From positions 1-64,000 of the forward strand of contig CAMBTP010000006.1 in the NCBI GenBank assembly GCA_945870855.1: a stretch of 64,000 nucleotides of DNA, given 5' to 3'. Position 1 is the stretch's first letter, and each line of letters starts with the position of its first letter. Positions 32,694 through 41,745 of this stretch are shown in pieces. This DNA is from Prosthecobacter debontii (GTDB lineage: Bacteria > Verrucomicrobiota > Verrucomicrobiia > Verrucomicrobiales > Akkermansiaceae). Under the pieces are notes generated by a model. It ran no database searches. It saw nothing but the letters and a program-made list of their open reading frames with translations, and had not been told where the DNA came from. Made by a program: the position numbers and the translations under genes.

Positions 32694-34811
32694 TCACCAC
32701 TCATATTTCACGCCGCAGACAGCGCCGAAGCCCTGCTCGTTCTGGCCGGAGCCGTGGATGCGGTAATCTTGATCGAGGAGGTTTTGAAGGGTGGCCGTTA
32801 GTCTGAGATTTTCGATGGGTTCGTAGCCTACGCCGAGGGAGGCTACGATGTATCCCGGGGTGCCGTTGGTGGGGATTCGTTGGTTGTCGGCAGCTTGATC
32901 GAGCGAATTGACGCGATCGGCATCGACTGCTCCACTGAGGCGGCCTTCGATCCACCATTTTTCATCCACGGATGTGTAGCGGAGTGCGGTGGAGGCCGTA
33001 AAAGGCAGCATGCGGGGAATCCAGCGCTCGGTGGGGGTGCGTTGGCTGATGTCATTTTTTCCTTCCTGCCATGCGGCGAAGGCGGTGGCTGTCCAGCGCT
33101 CATCGATGCTCCAGATCGCCTCGGCCTCGATGCCGTAGATCGAGCTGTCATCGCCGTTCACCACGAAGGTATGCGGGCCCACTGTGTATGAGGAAATGGC
33201 TCCACCGGTGCTGAAAGTATGGAAAACGGCGGCTTGGAGTTGGATGTCTGTGAGAGGTTTGCCGCGTGCTCCCAGCTCGAAGGTGAGGAATTTTTCAGGA
33301 TCCACGCTGGGTGAGCCACTGCCGTCGAGACCGCTGAGAGAAGCGGTGTTTCCGGTGAGATCGGCTAAGTTGGGAGAGCGGAAACTCTGGGATGCAGAGG
33401 CGTAGGTGATCCAGTCATCGTTGATTTCATAACTGGCGCGAAGGCTGGAGGAGAGATCGCTCCATGAATTTTCCCCCGATATGTCGACGAGTCCGCCGGA
33501 GGGGCGGTAGGCTCCCCATTCCGCCTGTGCGTAGGTGAAGCGTGTGCCGCCGGAAATTTCCCATCGGGAGGTGGGCTTCCATGTGTACTGTCCGTAAAGA
33601 CCGAGTAAATCGTAAGTGGCATCGTCGGCGACGGGGCGTGAACCGGGACGGCTAACCAAGCCCGCGCCGGAGTTGCGGCTGGCATCGCTTGCAACCTCGT
33701 CGTGGTAGTAGTCGAGGCCATAGACCAGATTGCCGGGGCCGATGGTGGACTCGAGGGCGAGATCCATGCCCATCGTTTCCACCTCGGCGTTCTGGAACTG
33801 GAGATAATTGCCTGTGGTAAATGGGCTTGCGGCGCTGGCGCGGCGATCCTGCATTTCGCTTTCGTTGCTTGTTTGGTAGGACAGGGTGGCACTCCATTTA
33901 TCCAGCCATGAGCTTTCATTGGCGATCTCCTGCGCGACACGGAGGTAAGTGAGAGAACGTTCTTGGTCGTAGTTGTTGGCGACCCATGTGCCCGCTGCGG
34001 CGATGTGATTGCCATAGGTCCAGCCGGGATTCTGAATTGTACGATGCCAGCGCGAGATGTCATCCTGGTTGACGTATTGGCTAGCAAAAGTCAGCAGGGT
34101 GTCCTGGGAAATTTTCATATCGAAGCGCAGGTCGTAATCCTGTTCCCCGTATCCCGTGCCGCGCATGGTTCCCACAGAGGAGTCCTCAATGTCGCCAAAG
34201 TCTTTCTGAGTGATGCCGAAGTGAAGGCCGTATTCTCCGCCTACTCCGATGCTACTCTCAATGCGGCCGACATGGCTGCCTTGTCCATTGCTGGTGAATT
34301 CATAGGACGCTGTGCCGTGGGTGAAAAACGCGCCTTGGGTTTCATTCATGAAATTCGAGGATTTCGTAAAGGCGTTGAGCGTGCCGCCGATCGCATCCGA
34401 GCCGTAGAGCACCGAGCCTTGGCTTTTCACCAGCTCGATATGATCCAAGGAATACGAGTCCACGGTGTTCCAGTATTGGATGGGGCCGCTGCGCCAAGTT
34501 GAGTTGTTAAGGCGGACTCCATCGACAAGCAAAAGATTCTGGCGACCGGTGAAGCCGCGAATGAAGGGGGAGCCATGGCCATGGGTGGTTTTCTGCACCA
34601 ACACCCCAGGCGTGTATTGCAGCGCTTCGGGAAGCGTGCGGCGCGCTTGATCACGCATCGTTTCCTCGGTGATGTTTGCCACGCTGTAGGGGAGGAATTG
34701 AGTGTTCTCAGAGCGGGTGGCAGTGATCACCAGCGGATCTAGGAAATCCTGGGCAGCGGCGGTTACGATGCTGGCAAGCAGGGTGAGCGGCAGGTGTGCT
34801 TTTGTGAACAT
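32694..34811 (-). CDS. TonB-dependent outer-membrane receptor
   Basis: A 705-aa receptor with a signal peptide (MFTKAHLPLTLLASIVTAAA), a plug domain around 35-150 and a beta barrel ending in a strand with C-terminal Trp (GVKYEW). Plug hallmarks are LPEALQYTPGVLVQ, PFIRGFTGRQNLLLVDGVRL and VLYGSDAIGGTLNAFTK. The siderophore/cobalamin-type plug suggests uptake of a metal chelate or similar, but the ligand cannot be read. A TonB box is plausible near LDPLVITATR. Divergent from the histidine kinase gene, with which it shares a 156-base intergenic region, so regulation by that two-component system is a reasonable guess. Confidence 0.92.
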   Translation of the reverse strand: MFTKAHLPLTLLASIVTAAAQDFLDPLVITATRSENTQFLPYSVANITEETMRDQARRTLPEALQYTPGVLVQKTTHGHGSPFIRGFTGRQNLLLVDGVRLNNSTWRSGPIQYWNTVDSYSLDHIELVKSQGSVLYGSDAIGGTLNAFTKSSNFMNETQGAFFTHGTASYEFTSNGQGSHVGRIESSIGVGGEYGLHFGITQKDFGDIEDSSVGTMRGTGYGEQDYDLRFDMKISQDTLLTFASQYVNQDDISRWHRTIQNPGWTYGNHIAAAGTWVANNYDQERSLTYLRVAQEIANESSWLDKWSATLSYQTSNESEMQDRRASAASPFTTGNYLQFQNAEVETMGMDLALESTIGPGNLVYGLDYYHDEVASDASRNSGAGLVSRPGSRPVADDATYDLLGLYGQYTWKPTSRWEISGGTRFTYAQAEWGAYRPSGGLVDISGENSWSDLSSSLRASYEINDDWITYASASQSFRSPNLADLTGNTASLSGLDGSGSPSVDPEKFLTFELGARGKPLTDIQLQAAVFHTFSTGGAISSYTVGPHTFVVNGDDSSIYGIEAEAIWSIDERWTATAFAAWQEGKNDISQRTPTERWIPRMLPFTASTALRYTSVDEKWWIEGRLSGAVDADRVNSLDQAADNQRIPTNGTPGYIVASLGVGYEPIENLRLTATLQNLLDQDYRIHGSGQNEQGFGAVCGVKYEW

Positions 34812-34967
34812 TGGAGGTCATTGGATAAGGTGTGCCGCGTATTCGGACAAGATTCCTGTAGGGTCGAAATTTATCCATCCCATCAAAAAGCGGTCGTGAA
34901 ATGCCCTTGGAAATTCATTTTATCGACAATCTACCGTATTTAGGCCTTATTGGTCTTGGTTCACTTC

Positions 34968-36245
34968 ATGGATAAAAACCGACCATTTCTTCTCAAGACG
35001 CGCTCGCTGTCCGTTTGGCTGGCGGTGGGGGTCGGGGCGTTTGTGTTAGTGGGATCGGTGGCGATGATGGGATTTTTCCAGTATCTCTCCCGGACGGAGG
35101 AAGTGATAGCTTTGGAGTCGATCGGCCGGACTAACGCGCTTTTCCTCGATCAGAACCAGCTGCCGCAGACTGAGTTCATGGCCGCACAGATCGGGCGAGT
35201 GATGGGGGCGGAGGTGAGTTTCATGGAGGCAAAAAACCAAGCTGCCGAAGGTGTGGCGAAGCGTGAGGGAGATATCATCCGTGTTGGCTTCGCACTCGAA
35301 AGCGGACGGGAGGTTTGGTTTTCCCGCAAGGTGGGAAAGCACGGAGCGCTGCCCGTTTGGAAGCGGCTCGACGCGCGGTTGGCGCTCGGCGGGTTCTGGG
35401 CTTTATCGCTGGTTTTTTCGCTGTGGCTAGGTCGTAAGGTCACGCGGCCGCTGGCGAAACTCGAAGCCGCGCTGCCCGGTATTGGCGGCGATGAGACACC
35501 GCGCGGTTTGCCTGAAAAAGGACCACGCGAGATCGTGAGCCTTGCCTCCGCACTTCGGGAAACGCATGCCTCGCTGATGGAGGAAAGAGACAAGCGCAGG
35601 CACGCGGAACGACTCGCACTGCTGGGGCGAATGGCTACGAGCCTCGCACACGAAGTTCGTAATCCGGTCTCGGCGATCCGGCTGCATGCGCAGTTGTTAG
35701 AAAGAGTTTGCGCGCCCGCTGAAAGGGAATCCGCCGGGTTGATCATCGGTGAGGCGGGGCGCATCGAATCGCTGGTAAACCAATGGCTGCGCTACGCAAA
35801 ACCCGAGCCAGTGACGATGGTGCCGGTCGATCTTCCCGAGCTGGTCCGCGAGGCGCGGCAAAGTCTCGGCCCGCAAGCGCAGCATGCCGGGGTCGAGATC
35901 CGCGAAGAAATAAATCCGGTATGGGGTGGCCACCCAGTGAACGGCGACCGTGAGCGCCTGCGGCAAGTCCTTTGCAACCTGATCCTAAACGCGATCCAAA
36001 GTATGCCGACCGGTGGCGCGGTAACCGTGCGGATATTGCCCGGCGCGCTCGAGGTGCAGGATCAGGGTGGCGGCTTCAGCGAAAAAGCTCTCGCACGTTT
36101 CGGCGAACCGTTCCATTCCGAGCGCGAGGGCGGCATGGGTCTCGGGCTGGCCGTTTCCAAGGAAATCATCGAATCCCACGGCGGTAAAATTTCTGCCACC
36201 AACCTGCTCGGCGGCGGCGCATGTGTCCGCATCGAATGGGCGTAA
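34968..36245 (+). CDS. Membrane sensor histidine kinase
   Basis: A 425-aa sensor kinase with two membrane spans (about 15-38 and 143-160) framing a sensor region of roughly 100 residues, a HAMP-like linker, HisKA and HATPase domains. The phospho-acceptor His is in LATSLAHEVRNPVSAI; the N box is NLILNAIQSM; G boxes are DQGGGFSEK and GGMGLGLAVSKEIIESHGG. This is the NtrB/PilS-like kinase class. ATG 34968 is preferred to the TTG at 34950. Thirteen bases separate it from the response regulator gene, so they form one operon. Confidence 0.93.
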   Translation: MDKNRPFLLKTRSLSVWLAVGVGAFVLVGSVAMMGFFQYLSRTEEVIALESIGRTNALFLDQNQLPQTEFMAAQIGRVMGAEVSFMEAKNQAAEGVAKREGDIIRVGFALESGREVWFSRKVGKHGALPVWKRLDARLALGGFWALSLVFSLWLGRKVTRPLAKLEAALPGIGGDETPRGLPEKGPREIVSLASALRETHASLMEERDKRRHAERLALLGRMATSLAHEVRNPVSAIRLHAQLLERVCAPAERESAGLIIGEAGRIESLVNQWLRYAKPEPVTMVPVDLPELVREARQSLGPQAQHAGVEIREEINPVWGGHPVNGDRERLRQVLCNLILNAIQSMPTGGAVTVRILPGALEVQDQGGGFSEKALARFGEPFHSEREGGMGLGLAVSKEIIESHGGKISATNLLGGGACVRIEWA

Positions 36246-36258
36246 AACTGAACAAGCT

Positions 36259-37569
36259 ATGGCAGCCATTCTCATCATCGAAGACGAACACGCGCTGGGC
36301 AACGCGCTGGCTCTCGCTGTCCGACGTCTCGGGCATCTGCCGACGCTTGCCGCGAGCGGAGGGGCTGCGTTGAAACTACTCGTCGAGCGGAGGTTCGAGG
36401 CCATCGTTCTGGACATCGGGCTACCGGATGTCAGCGGCCTTGTGATCCTTGAAAAAATCCGCGCTGCCGGTTCGAAAATCCCCGTCCTCATTATCAGTGC
36501 TCATGCGACCCTTGATCATACGATCACCTCGCGGAAACTCGGGATCGCCGATTATCTAATCAAGCCGCTCGATCTCCAGCGCTTCGAAGAGGTCATTTCC
36601 TCGCTCGTCACAAAAAGTGTCCTCATCGCCGGCCCCGCCGAGCGCCCGGCGATTTCCCTGATCGGAGCTTCGCCGGGCATGCACCGGGTTTTTCTCGGAA
36701 TCGCGCGTGCCTGCGGAGGTGATCCGCCTGTCCTGATTCACGGCGCCAGTGGCACGGGAAAAACGCTTGCTGCGCGTTTGATTCATACAAACGGAAGTCG
36801 TGCTGCCGAACCATTGCGTCTGGTCGAATGCGGCTCGATCCATAGCGCCGATTCGTTACGTGCAAGCTTGGCCGATGCAAACGGCACGTTGGTTCTCGAA
36901 GACATCGATAGTCTCTCGCCAGAACTTCAGGGCGTGCTCGCCGAGGTAATGGGGCGAACGGATGTCCCGCTGCCGCGATTGATCGCTACCATGCGCGCCG
37001 ACCCTCGCGATCCCGCGATCGAAAACTCGCTGAGGGCAGACGTTTTTTACACCTTCAGCGCCCTCTCCATCGCGATGCCCGCGCTCCGTGATCGCACCGG
37101 CGACATCCCCGCCTTAAGCCGGTTTTTCAACGGAATCCATGGTGATACTGCGACCGCCTTTGAGATTTCCGCCTCCGCCCTGTGCGCCTTGCAGGCCTAT
37201 GCATGGCCAGGAAATGTCCGCGAACTGCGGCATGTGATCGAGCTTGCTCTGGCGATGAACCGCGGTGGCCCGCTGTTACCCGGACATCTGCCTCCCCATG
37301 TCGCCGAAGCCCTGCACACTTCGGGCGGGAAAGTGGTCGGCGGCGAGCTGGATGCCGTGATCGCCCGTTGGCTCGATTCACAGTTGGAAATGACCCCCGA
37401 GGCAAACTGGCAATACGACGACCTCCTGGAGCGGATCGAGAGCGCCATGCTCAAACACCTGTTAGAGCGCTTCGAAAACCGCCCCACACGCCTCGCCACC
37501 GCGCTGCGCCTCAACCGCGCGACCCTGCGCCAAAAACTCCGCCGTGCGGGGCTTTCCGGAGACTCATGA
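36259..37569 (+). CDS. NtrC-family response regulator lacking the GAFTGA sigma-54 loop
   Basis: A 436-aa protein with receiver (phospho-acceptor Asp52 in VLDIGLPDV, acidic pair near residue 9), AAA+ domain (about 135-355) and a Fis-type helix-turn-helix (ATALRLNRATLRQKLRRAGL) at the end. Walker A is GASGTGKT and Walker B LVLEDIDSL. The stretch between them is about 20 residues shorter than in true sigma-54 activators and contains no GAFTGA. Contact with sigma-54 is thus unlikely; it may act with another sigma factor or as a repressor. The track start at 36067 lies in the kinase gene. Its last 60 bases are duplicated at 42914-42983. Confidence 0.9.
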   Translation: MAAILIIEDEHALGNALALAVRRLGHLPTLAASGGAALKLLVERRFEAIVLDIGLPDVSGLVILEKIRAAGSKIPVLIISAHATLDHTITSRKLGIADYLIKPLDLQRFEEVISSLVTKSVLIAGPAERPAISLIGASPGMHRVFLGIARACGGDPPVLIHGASGTGKTLAARLIHTNGSRAAEPLRLVECGSIHSADSLRASLADANGTLVLEDIDSLSPELQGVLAEVMGRTDVPLPRLIATMRADPRDPAIENSLRADVFYTFSALSIAMPALRDRTGDIPALSRFFNGIHGDTATAFEISASALCALQAYAWPGNVRELRHVIELALAMNRGGPLLPGHLPPHVAEALHTSGGKVVGGELDAVIARWLDSQLEMTPEANWQYDDLLERIESAMLKHLLERFENRPTRLATALRLNRATLRQKLRRAGLSGDS

Positions 37570-37575
37570 TTTTCC
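37506..37575 (+). other. attL-like direct repeat within the 3' end of the regulator gene
   Basis: About 70 bases covering the last 20 codons of the regulator and its stop codon recur at 42914-42983 with about five mismatches. The core AACCGCGCGACCCTGCGCCA and the following 15 bases are identical in both. The tyrosine recombinase gene starts about 150 bases beyond this copy. This is the expected layout of an element that enters the 3' end of a gene and restores it on integration. Confidence 0.7.
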
Positions 37576-37721
37576 GCGCCTGCCATGTGAATGCACGCAC
37601 CTTGACTAGGCCTAGACAGTTTGATAACATGGCTGCACAAAACCAATGTTTTGATCCGCCAAATCCGCTAAAACCCTTACAAAACAAGGGGATTTATGCC
37701 CGTAATGACCCCTTTGTTGAC

Positions 37722-39068
37722 ATGCCAGACACTGGTATGAATGGCTCTGGTGACAAAGTGGTGACAAAACCTGATTCGGGCTCCACCGCCCGCTCAAGAA
37801 AAAAACAAGGGCCTTATCTCAAGGTCAAATTCGGATCAACTGTGGTGCCTATCTATCGCACGGTGGCAAATGGAAGAACCCGCTTCACTCTCAGCTTTTA
37901 CCGCAATCGGCGACGGGAACGTAAAACCTTCAGCTCGCTGGACGAAGCGAAGAAGGAAGCGCTCTTCGTGGCGCAGCGGGTTCAGAGCGGGATGCAACAC
38001 GTCACTGATCTCAAGCCGCACGAACGCGACAGCTACAAGGCGGCGGAGGCACTGTTGGAAAAGCTCGGTATTTCGCTGTATTCCGCCGTGGAGGACTACG
38101 TGAGCGCACGAACATTAGCCGGAACTCAATCGCTGACTGTGATGGCCACCGATTATGCAAAAATGTGCGGATCAGTTATGCGCCGTATTACAGTCACTGA
38201 GCTTTTCCCCGAATTCATGGCAAGAAAAGAGCAGGACGGCCTTAGCCGTAAATATCTCTACAATCTGCGGGGACTTCTTAGGCGTTTCATGGAAAAGTTT
38301 CCAGGTCCCATCCTTGAGGTCACCGGTCCTGACGTCGATGCTTGGATACGGTCTCTTTACACTGGGGCGTCTTCAAGAAAGGCACTGCTGCTTGTAATCA
38401 AGACGTTCTTCGCCTTTGCCAAGGAGCAGAATTACTTGCCTGCGGATAGGCGTAGCGTGCTCGAGCTCATAAAGCTGCCCACTGTAAAATCTACCGAACA
38501 CACGGCGATATTCACACCCGAGCAAATGGAGAAAGTGTTGCACAACGCACCTCCGTCACTGGTTCCAATTTTTGCCATTGCAGCGTTTGCAGGTATTCGT
38601 ATGGCTGAAATTGATCGCCTTGATTGGTCTGCCATAGACTTGGACAGGCGCATCATTGAGTTGCGAGCTGGGCAAACAAAGACTGCGTCACGGCGCGTCA
38701 TCCCGATCAGCGACAATCTGTATGCTTGGTTGGCTCCATTGCCACGCGTCGGAAAGGTGGTTCTCAATACAACTCAGCATTTGGACATGTCTCGGCTATC
38801 TCGTGCACTGGGTATTGAATGGCCGCCCAACGTGCTACGGCACTCCTTTATCAGTTACCGGATCGCCATCGTCCAGAGTGCCGACCAAGTGGCGCTGGAG
38901 GCAGGAAACTCGGCGACCATCATCTTCAAGCACTACCGCGAGCTGACCACGCCCGAGGTGGCGGAGAAATGGTTCAGTATCCTGCCCAAGGAAGGTCAGT
39001 GGGAAAACACTTTCCGATATGACCGCAAGAGGCGACGGGTGATCCTCAACGGAGTGGAATACCAGTGA
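37722..39068 (+). CDS. Tyrosine-type site-specific recombinase (integrase)
   Basis: About 448 aa. N-terminal part has an arm-binding-like region (LKVKFGSTVVPIYRTVANGR) found in verrucomicrobial integrases, a SAM-like core-binding domain (about 125-245) and the catalytic domain. Catalytic Arg is in AFAGIRMAEIDRLDW, the His-containing box is NVLRHSFISYR, and the nucleophile Tyr is in IIFKHYRELT. The track ORF opens at 37182, antisense-like and inside the regulator gene; I favour ATG 37722, with 37629 and 37737 also possible. By eye its base composition is richer in A/T than the neighbouring genes. It lies at one end of the putative 5.4-kb island. Confidence 0.88.
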   Translation: MPDTGMNGSGDKVVTKPDSGSTARSRKKQGPYLKVKFGSTVVPIYRTVANGRTRFTLSFYRNRRRERKTFSSLDEAKKEALFVAQRVQSGMQHVTDLKPHERDSYKAAEALLEKLGISLYSAVEDYVSARTLAGTQSLTVMATDYAKMCGSVMRRITVTELFPEFMARKEQDGLSRKYLYNLRGLLRRFMEKFPGPILEVTGPDVDAWIRSLYTGASSRKALLLVIKTFFAFAKEQNYLPADRRSVLELIKLPTVKSTEHTAIFTPEQMEKVLHNAPPSLVPIFAIAAFAGIRMAEIDRLDWSAIDLDRRIIELRAGQTKTASRRVIPISDNLYAWLAPLPRVGKVVLNTTQHLDMSRLSRALGIEWPPNVLRHSFISYRIAIVQSADQVALEAGNSATIIFKHYRELTTPEVAEKWFSILPKEGQWENTFRYDRKRRRVILNGVEYQ

Positions 39069-39497
39069 CCGCCCGTCCTATTTGCGCGCCAACTACGCCT
39101 AACGGAAGCGGAATGGAGGTGTGAGGGCTGGGGACACCGGCACACCTTGCGCGTCCGGAACGTGCTCCTACGCGGCACCCAACGCTAAATACTGGGCTTG
39201 GGATGAAGTCCTTTCATCCGTCAAAAAACCGCGATAAAAGAATTCTTGGCAGAGCGGCTTGGAGAGCTACAGTCGCGGCGAATAAATACCGTGGTGAAAA
39301 TCCCCAACCCCCATTTCCCTGCCCTCCAATCTTCGCCAAAGCTACGACATGGGGCGGTCCAACCCAATGGCTCTTTTAGAAGGCTCCAGCCCAAAGCAAA
39401 TTCCTAGCACCGAACGGGTTTTTTTCCCGATCCATGATCCGTGCCTGTGCGCGGATTACGTTTTCCATTTTTTCACCAACCAAACCAACCAAACACC
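39069..39497. other. Non-coding gap between integrase and TonB receptor
   Basis: About 430 bases with no supported gene. From 39305 to 39398 it holds one copy of a repeat (CAACCCCCATTTCCC-TGCCCTCC ... CAATGGCT ... AGAAGGCTCC ... AAAGCA) that recurs just after the receptor gene at 41581-41646, where about 30 internal bases are missing. The C/A-rich stretch right before the receptor ATG (CAACCAAACCAACCAAACACC) has no Shine-Dalgarno-like sequence. Confidence 0.6.
39305..39398 (+). repeat. Direct repeat, left of the island's TonB receptor gene
   Basis: Starts CAACCCCCATTTCCCTGCCC and ends AGAAGGCTCCAGCCCAAAGCA. The copy at 41581-41646 on the other side of the receptor gene matches both halves but lacks a middle piece. 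Upstream of this copy the sequence translates in one frame to a PPFPCPP-type string that I recall from verrucomicrobial 'hypothetical proteins', consistent with a dispersed repeat family. Confidence 0.65.
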
Positions 39498-41570
39498 ATG
39501 AAATTTACCAAACTTATCCCACTATCCCTCATCATCCACGTTTCCGCGCAGGAAACACCCACGACAGGCGAACTCGATCCCCTCACCCTCACCGGCAAGG
39601 CCGAGAGCCTGATCGGCACCGCCGGCACCGCATCCAAAGGCCAGGCGAACCACGAAGAACTACTGGAAAGGCCGTACTTGCGGCGAGGCGAGCTGCTTGA
39701 GGTCGTGCCCGGTGTGATCATCACCCAGCACTCCGGCGACGGAAAGGCGAACCAGTATTTCGTCCGCGGCTTCAACCTCGACCACGGCACCGATTTCTCC
39801 ATCTCGATGGACGGGCAGCCGGTGAACTTCGTGACCCACGCCCACGGCCAGGGATACGCGGATCTCAACCCGCTGATCCCCCAGTTGGTGGAAAGCATCG
39901 ATTACTGGAAAGGCCCCTTTCACGGCCAACTCGGCGATCTCAGCACGGCGGGCGGGACGCGGTTCAACTTTTTCGACACCCTGCCAAGCGGCATCGCAAG
40001 CATCGGCATGGGGCAGCACAATTTCTTCCAAGGTCTGCTTGCGGATACGATCTACCTCCGCCAAAAGGACGCGAACGGGGATTTCTCCGCGCTGACCTAC
40101 GGGCTGGAATACAACTACTACGACGGCCCCTGGCAGCGCGAGGGGAACTCCCAGCGCTCCAACGGTTTCCTGAAATACTTCCAGCAATCCGGGCGCGACA
40201 GCTTCAGCGTCACGGCGATGGCCTACGATGCGGAGTGGGACTCCACCGACCAGATTCCGAAACGCCTCATCGACAGCGGTGCGCTCGACCGTCTCGGAAA
40301 CATCGACAACACCGTGGGCGGCGAATCCAGCCGCTACAGCCTGATGGCGGAGTGGAACCGCGACGAGGCCAACGGGCGAACTCATGCGGATGTTTTCGTC
40401 GGCACATACGACATGGATCTGTTCTCGAACTTCACATACAACCTCGACAATCCTGACACGCCGTTCGACGAATCCGGCCCGGGAAACCAGTTCGAGCAGG
40501 AGGACGGGCGCTGGTTCCTCGGTGGCGAGGTGCGGCGCGAGTGGGATTACGACACGGACAACACCTTTACCGTGGGCTTGCAGACGCGGCACGATTTCCT
40601 GAGCGGCATCGGCCTCTACAACACCACAGCAAGGGTGCGGAACAGCGCGGTGCGGGTGGATGATGTCACGCAAAGCAGCGCGGGCATTTACGCCATGGCG
40701 GATCACCGCGTGAACCATTGGCTGCGCTTGCAGCCCGCATTGCGTGCGGACGGATTCCACTTCGATGTGGAAAGTGACAATCCGGTGAACTCCGGATCGG
40801 AGACCGACGGGATCGTCAGTCCCAAGCTCAACGTGGCCTTCGGCCCATGGAACGACACGGAGTTCTACGCGAGTGCCGGTCTCGGCTTCCACTCGAACGA
40901 CGCGCGCGGTGTCACCATCACCACCGATCCCGTCACCGGCCAGCCGGTCGATCCCGCCGATCCGCTGGTGCGGACATTCGGCTATGAGCTCGGCATGCGG
41001 ACGGAAGCATTCGAGAAAATCGTCAGCACGGTGGCGATTTTCTACCTGCATAGTGATTCGGAGCTGATCTATGTCGGCGATGCGGGCACGGCGGAACCCG
41101 GCGGTGCCACCGAGCGCTTCGGCATCGAGTGGGCAACATATTGGACGCCGAGCGAATGGCTGATGGTTGATAACGAGCTGACCCTCAGCGAGGCGAAGCT
41201 GCTCAACGATCCCGCTGGCAACGAAATTCCCGGCTCGGTACCCATGACAATGAGCACCGGTTTCACCATCGGCGCGGATGAGGGTGTGTATGGCGCACTT
41301 CGCTCCCGCTTTTTCAGCCCCCGCCCACTGGTCGAAGACGGCAGCGTGGATTCGCGCATGTCATGGCAGCTCAACGGTCGCCTCGGATACCGTAAAAACG
41401 ATTGGGAGGTCGCGCTTGATGTGCTGAACATCCTAGGTCGTGACGACAATGACATCGAATATTTCTACACCTCCCGCCTCCCCGGCGAGCCGGTAGAGGG
41501 TGTCGATGACGTCCATCTCCACCCCACCGAGCCACGCACCTTCCGCGTTTCCCTCACCAAGTATTTCTAA
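39498..41570 (+). CDS. TonB-dependent outer-membrane receptor (island cargo)
   Basis: A 690-aa receptor: short signal peptide (MKFTKLIPLSLIIHVSAQE), plug (about 45-170) with RRGELLEVVPGVIITQHSGD, YFVRGFNLDHGTDFSISMDG and VESIDYWKGPFHGQLGDLST, and a long beta barrel ending TFRVSLTKYF with terminal Phe, the classical outer-membrane signal. The HAHGQGYADLNPLIP segment in the plug is characteristic of one receptor subfamily whose ligand I do not know. The track start at 39441 precedes the ATG; 39498 gives the signal peptide. It is flanked by direct repeats and lies between the integrase and a RAYT gene, so it is likely acquired. Confidence 0.92.
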   Translation: MKFTKLIPLSLIIHVSAQETPTTGELDPLTLTGKAESLIGTAGTASKGQANHEELLERPYLRRGELLEVVPGVIITQHSGDGKANQYFVRGFNLDHGTDFSISMDGQPVNFVTHAHGQGYADLNPLIPQLVESIDYWKGPFHGQLGDLSTAGGTRFNFFDTLPSGIASIGMGQHNFFQGLLADTIYLRQKDANGDFSALTYGLEYNYYDGPWQREGNSQRSNGFLKYFQQSGRDSFSVTAMAYDAEWDSTDQIPKRLIDSGALDRLGNIDNTVGGESSRYSLMAEWNRDEANGRTHADVFVGTYDMDLFSNFTYNLDNPDTPFDESGPGNQFEQEDGRWFLGGEVRREWDYDTDNTFTVGLQTRHDFLSGIGLYNTTARVRNSAVRVDDVTQSSAGIYAMADHRVNHWLRLQPALRADGFHFDVESDNPVNSGSETDGIVSPKLNVAFGPWNDTEFYASAGLGFHSNDARGVTITTDPVTGQPVDPADPLVRTFGYELGMRTEAFEKIVSTVAIFYLHSDSELIYVGDAGTAEPGGATERFGIEWATYWTPSEWLMVDNELTLSEAKLLNDPAGNEIPGSVPMTMSTGFTIGADEGVYGALRSRFFSPRPLVEDGSVDSRMSWQLNGRLGYRKNDWEVALDVLNILGRDDNDIEYFYTSRLPGEPVEGVDDVHLHPTEPRTFRVSLTKYF

Positions 41571-41580
41571 GAGTCGAAGC

Positions 41581-41646
41581 CAACCCCCATTTCCCCGCCC
41601 TCCGGTCCGTCCCAATGGCTGTTTCAGAAGGCTCCCGCCAAAAGCA
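41581..41646 (+). repeat. Direct repeat, right of the island's TonB receptor gene
   Basis: Partner of 39305-39398, beginning ten bases after the receptor stop. Reads CAACCCCCATTTCCCCGCCC then CAATGGCTGTTTCAGAAGGC. The internal 28 or so bases of the left copy are absent. Its position against the stop codon would let it serve as the gene's transcript end. Confidence 0.65.
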
Positions 41647-41727
41647 TGATAAAATTTCCCTGATAAAATTTCCTGATAAAATTTCCCAGGGAAATAGTAG
41701 GAAATTCCTGTTGCTATGGGAAATTTT
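41647..41727 (+). repeat. TGATAAAATTTCC direct repeats with an inverted partner upstream of the second RAYT
   Basis: Three head-to-tail copies of TGATAAAATTTCC(C) at 41647, 41661 and 41674, followed by an inverted GGGAAATTTT at 41718-41727 just before the RAYT start. The period is 13-14 bases. Such an iteron-like array next to a HUH-type transposase could be its recognition or control region. Confidence 0.75.
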
Positions 41728-41745
41728 GCGGGTAGGATCGGGGGA

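Noticed and set aside
37182-37721. Long N-terminal extension of the integrase ORF
   Set aside because: The first half overlaps the regulator gene in another frame and is Arg/Pro rich; integrase-like sequence begins only after about 37722.
37560-37730. A tRNA gene as integration target
   Set aside because: Tyrosine recombinases often use tRNA genes, so I looked for one here and near 42.98 kb; no cloverleaf with anticodon and CCA-like end was found. The duplicated segment is the regulator's coding end.
39660-41051. 463-aa minus-strand ORF opposite the island's TonB receptor
   Set aside because: It mirrors the receptor gene in a GC-rich region; its composition (His, Val, Arg rich without motifs) is that of a shadow frame and the receptor is clearly real.
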